From positions 62,001-126,000 of the forward strand of contig CAJTFX010000010.1 in the NCBI GenBank assembly GCA_910575555.1: DNA of 64,000 nt, given 5' to 3'. The notes beneath the pieces are model-generated. The model did no database searches, was not told the origin of the DNA, and saw only the letters and a list, made by a program, of their open reading frames with translations. The stretch is from Lachnospiraceae bacterium (lineage in GTDB: Bacteria > Bacillota > Clostridia > Lachnospirales > Lachnospiraceae). A program made the position numbers and the translations under genes. Below are positions 1 through 8,408 of the stretch, in pieces (within the stretch, counting starts at the first letter, position 1; every line of letters starts with the position of its first letter).

Positions 1-198
1 ATTCATAAAAGTCTGGGGTTTTGCCAGAAGCACCTTCTGCCCTTCTATGATTCCTGTTCCGCACAGCGCTTTATGCTTTTTCTCTGTTACTCTGATATTA
101 TATTTGTCCGCCAACCGGTCAATGACATCAAATCCCGCATTATGGCGGGTTTTCTCATACTTGCTGGAAGGATTGCCCAGCCCTGCAATGATAAACAT
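1..198 (-). CDS. pth: Peptidyl-tRNA hydrolase, partial (N-terminal 66 codons)
   Basis: Reading the minus strand from the ATG at 198 gives [20 protein letters not shown] and then [10 protein letters not shown], the characteristic Pth N-terminus: the GLGNPG-type loop, the N of GNP and the catalytic His in TRHNAG. The frame stays open to the window edge (ending in KPQTFMN, also typical), so only about a third of the usual ~190 residues is present. A GAGGAG ribosome-binding site sits 6-7 nt before the ATG. Pth recycles peptidyl-tRNA released from stalled ribosomes in the cytoplasm. It lies 47 nt downstream of uppP on the same strand, so the two are probably co-transcribed. The identification is secure; the rest of the gene is outside the window. 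Confidence 0.93.
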   Translation of the reverse strand, partial: MFIIAGLGNPSSKYEKTRHNAGFDVIDRLADKYNIRVTEKKHKALCGTGIIEGQKVLLAKPQTFMN

Positions 199-245
199 GA
201 TGTTCTCCTCTTCTTTTTCCCTCCGTAATTTCTGAAATAATCTTA

Positions 246-1076
246 TCATGCCGCAATCACGCCAAAATACAGCAGCACCACTGCGCCAAGAACAATCCGG
301 TACCATCCGAATACTTTAAAATCATGTTTCTTAATATACCCCATCAGGAAACGGATTACCACAATAGACACCACAAAAGATACAATCATTCCGGTAAACA
401 GAATTCCAAGCTCCATGCCGGTGAAAACAAAGCCGAACTTTAATAATTTCAGAAAACTTGCGCCGAACATCACAGGAATTGCCAGGTAAAAGGTGAATTC
501 CGCCGCCACGGTACGGGACACCCCAATCATCAGCGCGCCGATAATGGTTGCGCCGGAACGGGAGGTTCCCGGAAAAACTGCCGCTGCCAGCTGAAACATT
601 CCGATGAGAAGAGCCACTTTGTAATCCAGCTCATCGGTGGTGCGGATCATGGGCTTCACGCCGCGGTTGTGGTTTTCTACAAGAATAAAGATAATTCCCA
701 CCGCTATGAGCATTACTGCAACCACCCAGAAATTATACAGGTGTTCCTCCAGCCAGTCGTCAAAAAGCACGCCTACAATAGCCGCCGGGACACATGCCGC
801 AACAATCTTGCCCCACAGATTCATAATATTCCAGTCAATCTTTAACTGCCTTCTCCGGTTTCTCTTCAGAGGAAAAATTTTATTCCAGAACAGCAAAACC
901 ACCGCCAGAATCGCCCCCAGCTGAACCACCACAAGAAACATGTTCCAAAAGTCCTGAGAAACCTTCATGGGCATGATTTCCTCCAGCAAAATCATATGCC
1001 CTGTGCTGCTGACCGGAAGCCATTCAGTGATGCCCTCTACAATTCCGTATACTACCGCTTTTAAAATTTCTAACAT
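246..1076 (-). CDS. uppP: Undecaprenyl-diphosphatase UppP/BacA
   Basis: A 276-residue, very hydrophobic protein of the usual UppP length with the two family signatures: [14 protein letters not shown] near the N-terminus (residues ~14-27) and [10 protein letters not shown] (residues ~168-177), which form the active site at the membrane. About eight membrane segments can be read. It dephosphorylates undecaprenyl diphosphate to recycle the lipid carrier for peptidoglycan and other surface polymers, and family members give bacitracin resistance. The start is set by AAAGG-type spacing just before the ATG at 1076. It precedes pth and probably shares its transcript. A bacitracin-type BceAB module lies at 42-47 kb, but nothing in the sequence links the two. 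Confidence 0.95.
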   Translation of the reverse strand: MLEILKAVVYGIVEGITEWLPVSSTGHMILLEEIMPMKVSQDFWNMFLVVVQLGAILAVVLLFWNKIFPLKRNRRRQLKIDWNIMNLWGKIVAACVPAAIVGVLFDDWLEEHLYNFWVVAVMLIAVGIIFILVENHNRGVKPMIRTTDELDYKVALLIGMFQLAAAVFPGTSRSGATIIGALMIGVSRTVAAEFTFYLAIPVMFGASFLKLLKFGFVFTGMELGILFTGMIVSFVVSIVVIRFLMGYIKKHDFKVFGWYRIVLGAVVLLYFGVIAA

Positions 1077-1143
1077 AATCCTTTATCCTTTCTGGAAACC
1101 TATCCGAAGCTTCTTTGGACAGGTTCAAATAAAACTCCGTTAC

Positions 1144-1152
1144 AGTATATCA
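1144..1152 (-). promoter_or_regulatory. Extended -10 promoter for uppP
   Basis: On the minus strand the segment reads TGATATACT, an extended -10 element (TGn plus TATACT), about 68 nt upstream of the uppP start. No good -35 hexamer is visible at 17 bp, which is common with extended -10 promoters. Prediction by eye only. Confidence 0.45.
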
Positions 1153-1208
1153 CACTATGGGAGAATTTAGGAATAAATATGTTCAAAATTTTATTAATTT
1201 TTTATTTT

Positions 1209-1234
1209 AGATGGAACTATAAATTGTTCCATCT
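1209..1234 (-). terminator. Inverted repeat after the 1241-2338 gene, possible terminator
   Basis: AGATGGAAC and GTTCCATCT form a perfect 9-bp stem around an 8-nt AT loop, immediately 3' of the minus-strand gene ending at 1241. The sequence that follows is AT-rich but is not a clean U-run, so the terminator assignment is weak. Confidence 0.3.
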
Positions 1235-1240
1235 CACTCC

Positions 1241-2338
1241 CTATCCCCTGATATTCACATCAATCTTCATTTCCATTTCCAGTTTCATCACCCTGGGGTT
1301 TGTTACAGCTTCTAATTTGGAAAAATTATGCATCGCCAGCTCTTTCACCTGTGAATCAATCTCCCTGGCCTCTTCTTCATTCACCAGGTTTCCGTTTTCC
1401 GGTTTGAGAACATTATCAATGACCGCAGAAGTATTTTTCGGTATCTCTAACTTATTCCGTCCCTCTTCGGAGCTGTTCACCTTATGATCCCGGTAACATA
1501 AATACCCCAAAAATCCCACCATAGGCCCAGTTACCAGTAATGCGATCAGCACCGGGCTGTTTTTGGTTATCTGCCTTAACCGGATCTGGGTATTTGATTC
1601 CTCGCCGTTTTTAAACATCTGATCCGCATTTATAATTTCTATGGCATGTCCGTCCTGATGGTAAACACCCACAACCGGCCGCTCCAGTCTGTTGTATATA
1701 CTGGAAAAAAAGGTTTTGCTCTCTTCCTTTGCTTTTTCAAATTTCTTTCGGTCCCTTTTTAAAGAATTCTCTTTTTGTCTCCTGAGTTCCTCAAGCATTT
1801 TATTGTATTTTTCCATTTCATCAGCGCCGGCTCTTTTGATTTTTTCCCAGACCTGTTCCAATACGCCGTCCAGCAGCGTTTCAAAAGCAGTCTCCAAAGA
1901 TTCCTGAAACAACACGGAAAAACTTTCAGCTAAATAGCGCCCCCGCACCCTGCATCTTAAATTATGATTGACAATGGAATTCAATTTTTTATAAAACCCG
2001 AAAAGACAATTGATTTTACAGATATCCTCGTTTGGCTCCATCGTGTATAAACGTCCCAGACTGCACATTTTCAGTATATCCCACCGGTTTGCAGAAAGCA
2101 TGTTTCCTTCTTCGAAGTAAGTTTTATAGTTGGTAGAAATCAGAAAAGATCGGTCGGCTATAAAGATATTTTTCTTGTCCGCCCCATGTTCCAACAGCCT
2201 GTTAATTTCAGACAAAATGACGAATTTATTATTCACCATCGTCATCAAATCTACTGTTTTTGTGATCTGCCAGTTTGACATATTGATATCCGCTGTACTT
2301 TCCAATGTTACTTCATATGTTTTATCATTTGAAAACAT
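1241..2338 (-). CDS. Unrecognised protein with coiled coil and one membrane segment
   Basis: 365 residues with no family I recognise. The N-terminal half (1-165) has no signal peptide. Residues ~170-215 are highly charged and likely coiled coil (many E, K and R). Residues ~261-283 form one clear transmembrane helix (SPVLIALLVTGPMVGFLGYL), followed by a charged C-terminal tail. This suggests a single-pass membrane protein with a large N-terminal cytoplasmic part. A GGGGGG run lies 7 nt before the ATG. Its start is only 1 nt past the stop of the upstream four-helix membrane protein, so the pair is almost certainly translated together and may form a complex. Function unknown. Confidence 0.75.
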   Translation of the reverse strand: MFSNDKTYEVTLESTADINMSNWQITKTVDLMTMVNNKFVILSEINRLLEHGADKKNIFIADRSFLISTNYKTYFEEGNMLSANRWDILKMCSLGRLYTMEPNEDICKINCLFGFYKKLNSIVNHNLRCRVRGRYLAESFSVLFQESLETAFETLLDGVLEQVWEKIKRAGADEMEKYNKMLEELRRQKENSLKRDRKKFEKAKEESKTFFSSIYNRLERPVVGVYHQDGHAIEIINADQMFKNGEESNTQIRLRQITKNSPVLIALLVTGPMVGFLGYLCYRDHKVNSSEEGRNKLEIPKNTSAVIDNVLKPENGNLVNEEEAREIDSQVKELAMHNFSKLEAVTNPRVMKLEMEMKIDVNIRG

Positions 2339-2339
2339 T

Positions 2340-2717
2340 TTAATTCCCCCCGTTTTTTTTCATATCCTTTATCTTTATTTCTGCAGCCCATTGTCCTGCA
2401 AATGTAAAAAATAACGCCAGCAGCAACAGCACATTTGTATCCAGTACGTCCATAATTTTTTGGAGAAAACTGAAATCTTTCAGGTTTGGGATCAGTACCA
2501 CCGACAATAATGCCAGAAGCTCCAGAATAAAAGAAATTCTCTCTGCTGTTTTATTTTCGCCTGCAAAAGTATCCACTGTCATTGCCATGCTGAATATCAG
2601 CGCAGCCAGCGTAAATGCAAAATTCGTGGTATCTGAAATCTCTACCACGCCCATCATATACATAAACAGCATGACAATCAGAACTATCATAACTGACAAT
2701 CTGTACTTATTTTCCAT
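2340..2717 (-). CDS. Small four-helix membrane protein, unknown
   Basis: 125 residues, mostly hydrophobic, with four predicted transmembrane helices (about 6-26, 30-48, 60-80 and 92-110) and a Lys-rich C-terminus (KDMKKNGGN). No signature motif recognised. It is the first gene of a tight two-gene unit with the coiled-coil membrane protein at 1241-2338. The small size and pairing suggest a membrane partner or anchor for that protein, but this is inference only. Confidence 0.65.
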   Translation of the reverse strand: MENKYRLSVMIVLIVMLFMYMMGVVEISDTTNFAFTLAALIFSMAMTVDTFAGENKTAERISFILELLALLSVVLIPNLKDFSFLQKIMDVLDTNVLLLLALFFTFAGQWAAEIKIKDMKKNGGN

Positions 2718-2803
2718 TCCTATTATCTCTCCTCATTCTTATCCGCAGATCAGCGACGCACTTATTTCAATATATGGCTAAAAAGATTTAGGGTTCATAC
2801 AGG

Positions 2804-2835
2804 AAAGGCAGGAGCGTCCTTTTTCTCCTGCCTTT
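2804..2835 (-). terminator. Hairpin 3' of the GH1-ManA gene
   Basis: AAAGGCAGGAG (2804-2814) pairs perfectly with CTCCTGCCTTT (2825-2835), an 11-bp stem with a 10-nt loop, about 95 nt after the stop of the minus-strand fusion gene. The following U-tract is weak on either strand. Likely a terminator that separates this gene from the 2340-2717 gene. Confidence 0.55.
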
Positions 2836-2928
2836 GCCTGTTTGTGTATTTATACTAGCATATTTTGACTGCAAGCGCAATCGTTTGATGATGCGATTTT
2901 AAGTTCTTTTTTCTTAACCATCGCCATT

Positions 2929-5256
2929 TTACACCGCCGAACAAATCCCCTTCAGTCTCCCCTGCAGTTCTACTTCGCCGAATCCTCCCGGCAGAATCAG
3001 ATGATCTCCTTTTTTCACAAGCTGCCCGTTCAGCAGCCCGTCTCCCTCAATCACGCTCATCAGCAGGAATGGATATTCCTGTTCAAACGTAGCCTTTCCG
3101 TCCAAATCCAGTTCAAATACCTCGTAAAAATCACAGGAATACAGCGGACACAGAATATTTTTCGGCACATTCTCTGTACCGATTACGCTGTCCGCCGCCG
3201 ATTTAGCGGGAGCGGTAATCACATCAATGCTCTTTTCCACATGAAGTTCCCTGGGCTTTCCGTCAGAAAGCCTGTCATAATCATAGACCCGGTAAGTGAT
3301 GTCGCTGTTTTGCTGCGTTTCTAAAATCATCAGCCCCCCTTTGATGGCATGAACCGTTCCCGGATCAATCTGGATAAAATCACCTTTTTTCACCGGAATT
3401 TCCCGGATAAATTCCTGCCACCTGCCATGATGTATCATATCCGAAAGCTCTTCTTTATTCTGCGCATTATGGCCGATTACCAGGGATGCGCCTTCGGGAC
3501 AGTCCATAATGTACCAGCATTCCGTTTTGCCCAGGGAACCATTTTCCCTGGCATTGGCATAGATATCATCGGGATGCACCTGGATGCTCAAATCGTCCTT
3601 GGCGTCAATAATCTTAATCAGCAGCGGGAAACGGTCTTTGTCCACATTTCCGAACAATTCCGGCTCTTCTTTCCACAGTTCCGACAGTTTTTTCCCTGCA
3701 AAGACTCCCTCTTTGACGGTACAGTCTCCCTTTGGGTGAGCCGCAATTCCCCAGCATTCCCCAATATCCTCCCCGGCAACCTTATACCGGAAATCTTCTT
3801 TTAACCGGCGGCCGCCCCAGATATTGCGGGTAAAGACCGGGTTCAAAAACAAAATTTCGTGATTTTCTCTATCTGTTTTTATTCCCGACAGACAGGCTCC
3901 GTTTGTTTCCATCACCTGCTGATACCAGTAAGCGGAATCCTTAGGGATACGTTTCTGGGTGGCAAAATCCACATACACCAGTCCGAACCGCTCGTGATAG
4001 CCCTTCTCCCATTCAAAATTATCCATAAATGTCCAGGCAAAATATCCGCGCAAATCCACGCCTTCCTCAAACACGTGAGACAGCCTGCTCAAATATGCAT
4101 CCAGAAAATCAATCCTGTTTCTGTCATGGACTTTCCCGTCAGGCGAAACCATATCATGACATGACATGCCGTTCTCCGTTATGTAAATAGGGGTCTGGTA
4201 ACGCTCATAGAGAAATTTCACTCCCCAGTACAGACATTCCGGCGTCACCGGCCACTGGGAAGCGGTTTTGTCATGCCCCGGCATCCGGGACACATATTCC
4301 GGCCTCCCATCCGCGCCGGCCCGCACCGGATAGCCATTGTAAATATTCTGTCCCAGAAAATCCAAAGGCTGGGAGATCAGTTTCATATCCGCTTCTGTAA
4401 TTTCCGGCAAAAACTCTTTGTATTTTCTCAGCCCATCCTCCGGATATGTCCCCAGGAATATGGGATCAGAAAACCAGCTTACATTCCAGGTCCAGTTCTC
4501 CCGTTCTTCTTCCATTCCAAAATAAACCTGCCTTGCTGCTTCAATATCCCCGGGCTTATACTCCGCCCCTGGTTCATGATAAGGATAGGCCACACTGCAG
4601 GTAGGCGCATATCCGATTTTTATTTCTCTCTCAGCGTATCTGCGGAGGGTCCGCACCGCTGAGCCGTGGGCCAGAAGCATATGATGCACCATCTGAAATG
4701 TATCCCGGATGGGAAGCTTCAGCCCCGGCGCATGAACGCCGGTAAGATTTCCAAGGCCGATAAAACACTGCGGCTCATTAAAGGTAATAAAATATTCACA
4801 CAAATCCGAAAAATTCTCCGCCACAATTTTTGCATAATATTCAAACCATTCCACCGATTCCCGGTTCACCCAGCCGCCCCGGTCCTGAAGAGCCTGGGGA
4901 AATTCCCAGTGAAACATGGTAAGGTAAGGCGTAATTCCGTTTTTCTTCATCTCCTGTATCATATCCCGGTAAAGGTCTATGGCCTTCTGATTTACTTCTC
5001 CGGTTCCCTTAGGCAGAATCCGGCTCCAGCTTAAGGAAAAACGGTAATGCCTGATCCCAAGAAGCCGCATCAATGCAAAATCCTCTTTGTAACGATGAAT
5101 ATGGTCGCAGCTTACCTCTGCGTTTGCGCCCTCAAGCACTTTCCCTTCTCTGGCAAAAGTATCCCAGATACAGATTCCTGCACCATCTTCTGGATCTCTT
5201 CCTTCTATTTGATAAGCGCTGGCAGCGGTTCCCCAAACAAAATTTTCTGGAAACAT
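2929..5256 (-). CDS. GH1 beta-glycosidase fused to type I mannose-6-phosphate isomerase
   Basis: One uninterrupted 775-codon frame encodes two enzymes. Residues ~1-460 are a complete GH1 barrel: acid/base Glu161 in TFNEP, nucleophile Glu361 in ITENG, and NFEWEKGYHERFG, the loop usual in GH1 enzymes acting on non-phosphorylated sugars (unlike the 6-phospho type at 25.7 kb). Residues ~467-775 are a type I phosphomannose isomerase with zinc-site motifs IQVHPDD (His561), GKTECWY (Glu578) and PGTVHAI (His636). The start at 5256 is chosen for the GGAGG 8 nt upstream; an in-frame upstream start has no such site. There is no signal peptide, so it acts in the cytoplasm. It lies after the mannan operon. 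The GH1 half probably releases glucose or mannose from short oligosaccharides, and the isomerase half converts mannose-6-P to fructose-6-P, closing the pathway. The exact GH1 substrate is not readable. Confidence 0.9.
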   Translation of the reverse strand: MFPENFVWGTAASAYQIEGRDPEDGAGICIWDTFAREGKVLEGANAEVSCDHIHRYKEDFALMRLLGIRHYRFSLSWSRILPKGTGEVNQKAIDLYRDMIQEMKKNGITPYLTMFHWEFPQALQDRGGWVNRESVEWFEYYAKIVAENFSDLCEYFITFNEPQCFIGLGNLTGVHAPGLKLPIRDTFQMVHHMLLAHGSAVRTLRRYAEREIKIGYAPTCSVAYPYHEPGAEYKPGDIEAARQVYFGMEEERENWTWNVSWFSDPIFLGTYPEDGLRKYKEFLPEITEADMKLISQPLDFLGQNIYNGYPVRAGADGRPEYVSRMPGHDKTASQWPVTPECLYWGVKFLYERYQTPIYITENGMSCHDMVSPDGKVHDRNRIDFLDAYLSRLSHVFEEGVDLRGYFAWTFMDNFEWEKGYHERFGLVYVDFATQKRIPKDSAYWYQQVMETNGACLSGIKTDRENHEILFLNPVFTRNIWGGRRLKEDFRYKVAGEDIGECWGIAAHPKGDCTVKEGVFAGKKLSELWKEEPELFGNVDKDRFPLLIKIIDAKDDLSIQVHPDDIYANARENGSLGKTECWYIMDCPEGASLVIGHNAQNKEELSDMIHHGRWQEFIREIPVKKGDFIQIDPGTVHAIKGGLMILETQQNSDITYRVYDYDRLSDGKPRELHVEKSIDVITAPAKSAADSVIGTENVPKNILCPLYSCDFYEVFELDLDGKATFEQEYPFLLMSVIEGDGLLNGQLVKKGDHLILPGGFGEVELQGRLKGICSAV

Positions 5257-5375
5257 TCTGAATTCCTCCTTTTTTTCTGAAATATTTACGAAAAATCCAG
5301 TCAGCAAGGCGGATACTTTCCGCTATTTTCCACAAAAACAGCTAATTTTGGGTACACAAAAGAAGCCTGCATTTT

Positions 5376-5389
5376 TGTAAGCGTTTTAA
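5376..5389 (-). promoter_or_regulatory. CcpA cre-like site upstream of the GH1-ManA gene
   Basis: TGTAAGCGTTTTAA matches the catabolite-responsive consensus (TGWAANCGNTNWCA) at all but one or two positions, about 120 nt before the GH1-ManA start and inside the 274-nt gap after the CE17 gene. The placement fits glucose repression of the fusion gene. No convincing -35/-10 pair or terminator was seen elsewhere in this gap. Confidence 0.4.
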
Positions 5390-5530
5390 CTTCCTTTGTT
5401 CCTCCTGTCCACAATCAGGATGTCAGCTTCCTTTTTTGCAGGATTGCCCCGTGGAAAATATTTCTGCCAAGCACTGGCTCATTCTTTTTTCATCAATTCT
5501 TATAAATTTACTGCTGTTTTTCCTTTCGTC

Positions 5531-6607
5531 TCAGGCAATAATCAGTGACAATAGACAAAACGGCGCCGCCTCTTTTTTCCCATCGTCAAGAATCTCTATT
5601 TCTACACGATGTTCCATCCGTTCTCCGTGATGGAGAATCGGTTCTAAATAAAGGCAGTCTCCCCAGTCCTCTTCAAAGCTCCCGTCCAGTATCCGAATAT
5701 TTTCTGTATCGCCATCCAATGCCAGTTTTGCCCGCAGCGCAGGCTTTGCCACTGTTTTCCGATACTGAACGGCAAGACAGGATGCCGTAACTTCAAATAT
5801 AATTTTTTCACCTGGCTTTTTGCCAATCCAGCCGTTTTTAAAAATATCCAGGTGGCCCCGCTTCTCCTGTGCATCTGCCGCAAAGCCCAACAGCTCTGGT
5901 GAAATCTCACGGATGGTCAGCCGCTTTGCCTGCTCATAAGCATTTTCTGTCATAGGCTCCGGAAAAGGCGCCTCTGCCTCCTGTGACTGAATATCTGCCA
6001 GAACCTTCTGAAAAAATGCAATCAGCTCCTCCGCCAACAATTCATGTCCTTTATCATTGGGATGCAGACCATCCTGCGTCAGCTCTTCTCTCGTGTACAT
6101 GCCAGATTTCATTCTCCGGTACACAGTATCTTTGATGCTCACATGGGGAAGATGATACCAGTTCCCTACGGCATTATGATATTCCTGGGCATTTTTACCG
6201 GTATCATAAAACACATTGTTCAAGAGAAGAACTGCCGGCTCGGATTTCCAGGTTAAAATTTTCCTCAGTAATCCTTCATAAGTTTCCTGGAAAAATTCAT
6301 TGGCTTCATCATTTACGCTGAAATCCACCACTACCAGATCCGGCTGATACATCAGCAGATCCGCTGCCGCCCTGGATACCCCGAAATGAGATGTGGTTCC
6401 GCCAATCCCCCCGTTTACATAGTGGAGCTCTGCCTTGGGAAATGTTTTTTCCCACCATTGAAACACACGGTAGGCATAACAATTTTCATGAGCTGTAGCC
6501 GCGCAGTCCTGGGTAATGGAACCTCCAAAAAATCCAATGGTCAGCGCTTCTCCTTTTAAGGCCCTCTGCATACATTTTTTCAATCTTGTCAAATCTGTCC
6601 GTTCCAT
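5531..6607 (-). CDS. SGNH acetylesterase, CE17 type, acting on mannan oligosaccharides
   Basis: 358 residues. The N-terminal half is an SGNH hydrolase: Ser30 in GFFGGSITQ, the Gly block GGIGGTT, Asn99 in VDFSVND, and the Asp179/His182 pair in DGLHPND. A second domain (about 215-358) is beta-rich and resembles the CBM35-like domain of the Roseburia CE17 mannan esterase. There is no signal peptide, so it acts on imported oligosaccharides. It starts 3 nt after the stop of the CE2 gene. In the Roseburia system, a CE2/CE17 pair together removes acetyl groups from all mannose positions (CE17 at O2, CE2 at O3, O4 and O6), allowing the GH130 enzymes to work. The same role is inferred here from architecture and context. 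Confidence 0.85.
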   Translation of the reverse strand: MERTDLTRLKKCMQRALKGEALTIGFFGGSITQDCAATAHENCYAYRVFQWWEKTFPKAELHYVNGGIGGTTSHFGVSRAAADLLMYQPDLVVVDFSVNDEANEFFQETYEGLLRKILTWKSEPAVLLLNNVFYDTGKNAQEYHNAVGNWYHLPHVSIKDTVYRRMKSGMYTREELTQDGLHPNDKGHELLAEELIAFFQKVLADIQSQEAEAPFPEPMTENAYEQAKRLTIREISPELLGFAADAQEKRGHLDIFKNGWIGKKPGEKIIFEVTASCLAVQYRKTVAKPALRAKLALDGDTENIRILDGSFEEDWGDCLYLEPILHHGERMEHRVEIEILDDGKKEAAPFCLLSLIIA

Positions 6608-6610
6608 TTA

Positions 6611-7663
6611 CTACTCCCACCCTTCTATCTCAAGACTCTCGATATAAGCGGCCAGTTCCTCTGCCATCTCCTCTGCCTCAGGTATTCTCAGATGCCCCGG
6701 CGTCCCTTTCCCGTTGCGTTTAAAAAGATACTGGGTAATCCTAGCGTCTGAAAGCTCCTGCACCGCCTGCCCGATGGCGCTGTCCCAGGCTTTGTCATGT
6801 TCCAAAAGAGTGGTGCAGCAGATGATCTGTGCAGAGGGATATTTCTCCCGAAGTTTACCCAGAAATAATTTATAGCGGCTTCTCCATCCTGCCGCCTGTT
6901 CCCCATCAGGCTCTTCTTTCATATAATCCCACGGATGGCTGTCATTCTGCCCCAATGCGACAATCACCACCTGAGGCGTGTACCGGGCAAAATCCCAGTC
7001 CATATCACCATGAAGCTGAGGATGATAATGAATCTTATCCCAGGCTGTCTCCATTCCGATATAATCCGGAGCATGAAACCATCCGGTTTTGTCCAAAAGC
7101 GCAATGCCTCCCTGGGCGATATCGTGAATCTGAGCATTCAGCTTACGGGCTGTCATCCAGGCATATGAATACCAGCTATTGGAATATTCCCCATTGTGCT
7201 CCGGATCTTCTTTTCCTGCAAACTCCACTGCCTCTGACACTTCGCCTGCTGAAACTGAATCCCCGTATACCTCAATTTTCCTCTCCGGCTTTTTTGGCAT
7301 ATCCAAAAGCTCTGCTCCTTCAGCAAGTTCCACCCCTAAAAAGGCAAGCTCATGGCAGGCGTCCTGCCGCTTAAAAAACAACACTTCATGCTCCTGGTTT
7401 TCTGTCTCTTTGACTTCTAACTTTATGGAGGCAATTCCTTTTCCCGGAAGGGCAAAGGCAGTCTGCCTTCCATCCAGAATGCACCCCAGATAATTATCCC
7501 AGTATGCCCCCTGGTTTCTGACCCGAACCTTTAATTCATTTCCTGTAAACCTCATTCCTACTGAAGTACAGGGATATACGAAAACCGGTTCTTTGGGATC
7601 GCTCCAGTCTATTCTCCCGCTGTAAGACAATTTCTCATGATCTGGCTGTATTTTCATCCTCAT
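6611..7663 (-). CDS. Carbohydrate acetylesterase, CE2 family
   Basis: 350 residues in the CE2 layout: an N-terminal jelly-roll domain (1-125) followed by an SGNH-type hydrolase domain with nucleophile Ser136 in YGDSVSAG, the GQND block (~238-241) and His324 in TPGHLRIP. No signal peptide. It is in the mannan operon, followed after 3 nt by the CE17-type esterase, matching the paired esterases of the Roseburia mannan locus. CE2 enzymes transfer or remove acetyl groups at O3, O4 and O6 of mannose or glucose units. Acting in the cytoplasm, it would strip acetylated glucomannan oligosaccharides before epimerisation and phosphorolysis. Confidence 0.87.
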   Translation of the reverse strand: MRMKIQPDHEKLSYSGRIDWSDPKEPVFVYPCTSVGMRFTGNELKVRVRNQGAYWDNYLGCILDGRQTAFALPGKGIASIKLEVKETENQEHEVLFFKRQDACHELAFLGVELAEGAELLDMPKKPERKIEVYGDSVSAGEVSEAVEFAGKEDPEHNGEYSNSWYSYAWMTARKLNAQIHDIAQGGIALLDKTGWFHAPDYIGMETAWDKIHYHPQLHGDMDWDFARYTPQVVIVALGQNDSHPWDYMKEEPDGEQAAGWRSRYKLFLGKLREKYPSAQIICCTTLLEHDKAWDSAIGQAVQELSDARITQYLFKRNGKGTPGHLRIPEAEEMAEELAAYIESLEIEGWE

Positions 7664-7707
7664 TCTCCTCCTGATCTATATTTTTGAAAATTTCTGTCAA
7701 ATATAAA

Positions 7708-8346
7708 TTATTTCCCCTGCAGATATTTCAGAAAACTTCTGCCTTCTGCAATATGCTTTCCAGAGGAAGGAAAGGCCAGCAGCAGTTTCTCATCTTCCTT
7801 TCCGCTGATCCATTCTGTAGCGCCGTCATTCCCAAGCTCCACTGCCCTGCACTGCCCTTCATCCATATAAGCAGTGAAGCCTTCTGTTTCCTGTTCCTCT
7901 AAACTCTGAAACCTTCCTCCCATCTCTTTGCAATGGCGGTAAAAACTCTCTGACAGAATCACAGCGTCAATCTCCCTGTTCTGCCACTTTAAGAAAAATT
8001 TCTCATAAGAACTTTCATTTGCGCCTTCTAACCGGAACTCGTCATAAGAGAAATTATAATCAGAATCAATGACAACCCTTTTTTCCGGAAGCCCGGCTTC
8101 CTTTGCAAAATCATCCGCCATTTCCCGATCCCTTGCTGCGTCTATTTCCTGATTCACGATGATACAGGTGAATACCGGCTTCTGATTGCCAAATCCATAA
8201 TGTATTGCAAATAAAAGAACCAGAGCAGCAGCAGACGCAGCAATCAGGATATGATACCAGTAGTATGCCAGGATATAAGAACATGTCTCCTGCTTGTTCA
8301 TGCCAGAGGTTTTCTCCTTAATATCTTTCCAATACTTTTTGATCAA
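7708..8346 (-). CDS. Membrane-anchored protein of unknown function in the mannan operon
   Basis: 212 residues. The first ~30 are charged and cytoplasmic, residues ~32-52 form a transmembrane helix (ILIAASAAALVLLFAIHYGF), and the remainder is a soluble domain predicted to face outward. The N-in signal-anchor layout and the alternation of strands and helices give no recognised family. The start is TTG at 8346, with AGGAGGG 8 nt upstream; the nearby ATG is out of frame. It lies between GH130_1 and CE2 with gaps of 62 and 44 nt, so it belongs to the operon. A surface helper for oligosaccharide capture or transport is possible, but nothing in the sequence proves it. Confidence 0.7.
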   Translation of the reverse strand: MIKKYWKDIKEKTSGMNKQETCSYILAYYWYHILIAASAAALVLLFAIHYGFGNQKPVFTCIIVNQEIDAARDREMADDFAKEAGLPEKRVVIDSDYNFSYDEFRLEGANESSYEKFFLKWQNREIDAVILSESFYRHCKEMGGRFQSLEEQETEGFTAYMDEGQCRAVELGNDGATEWISGKEDEKLLLAFPSSGKHIAEGRSFLKYLQGK

Positions 8347-8408
8347 ACGTCCATCCCTCCTCTGATTCTTCTATTGCAGGCGGCATAAGCCGCCCGCAAT
8401 ACATCTGC

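Noticed and set aside
3001-5280. Several plus-strand frames of 77-151 codons opposite the GH1-ManA gene
   Set aside because: Shadow frames of a strongly supported gene; no ribosome-binding sites or recognisable protein features.
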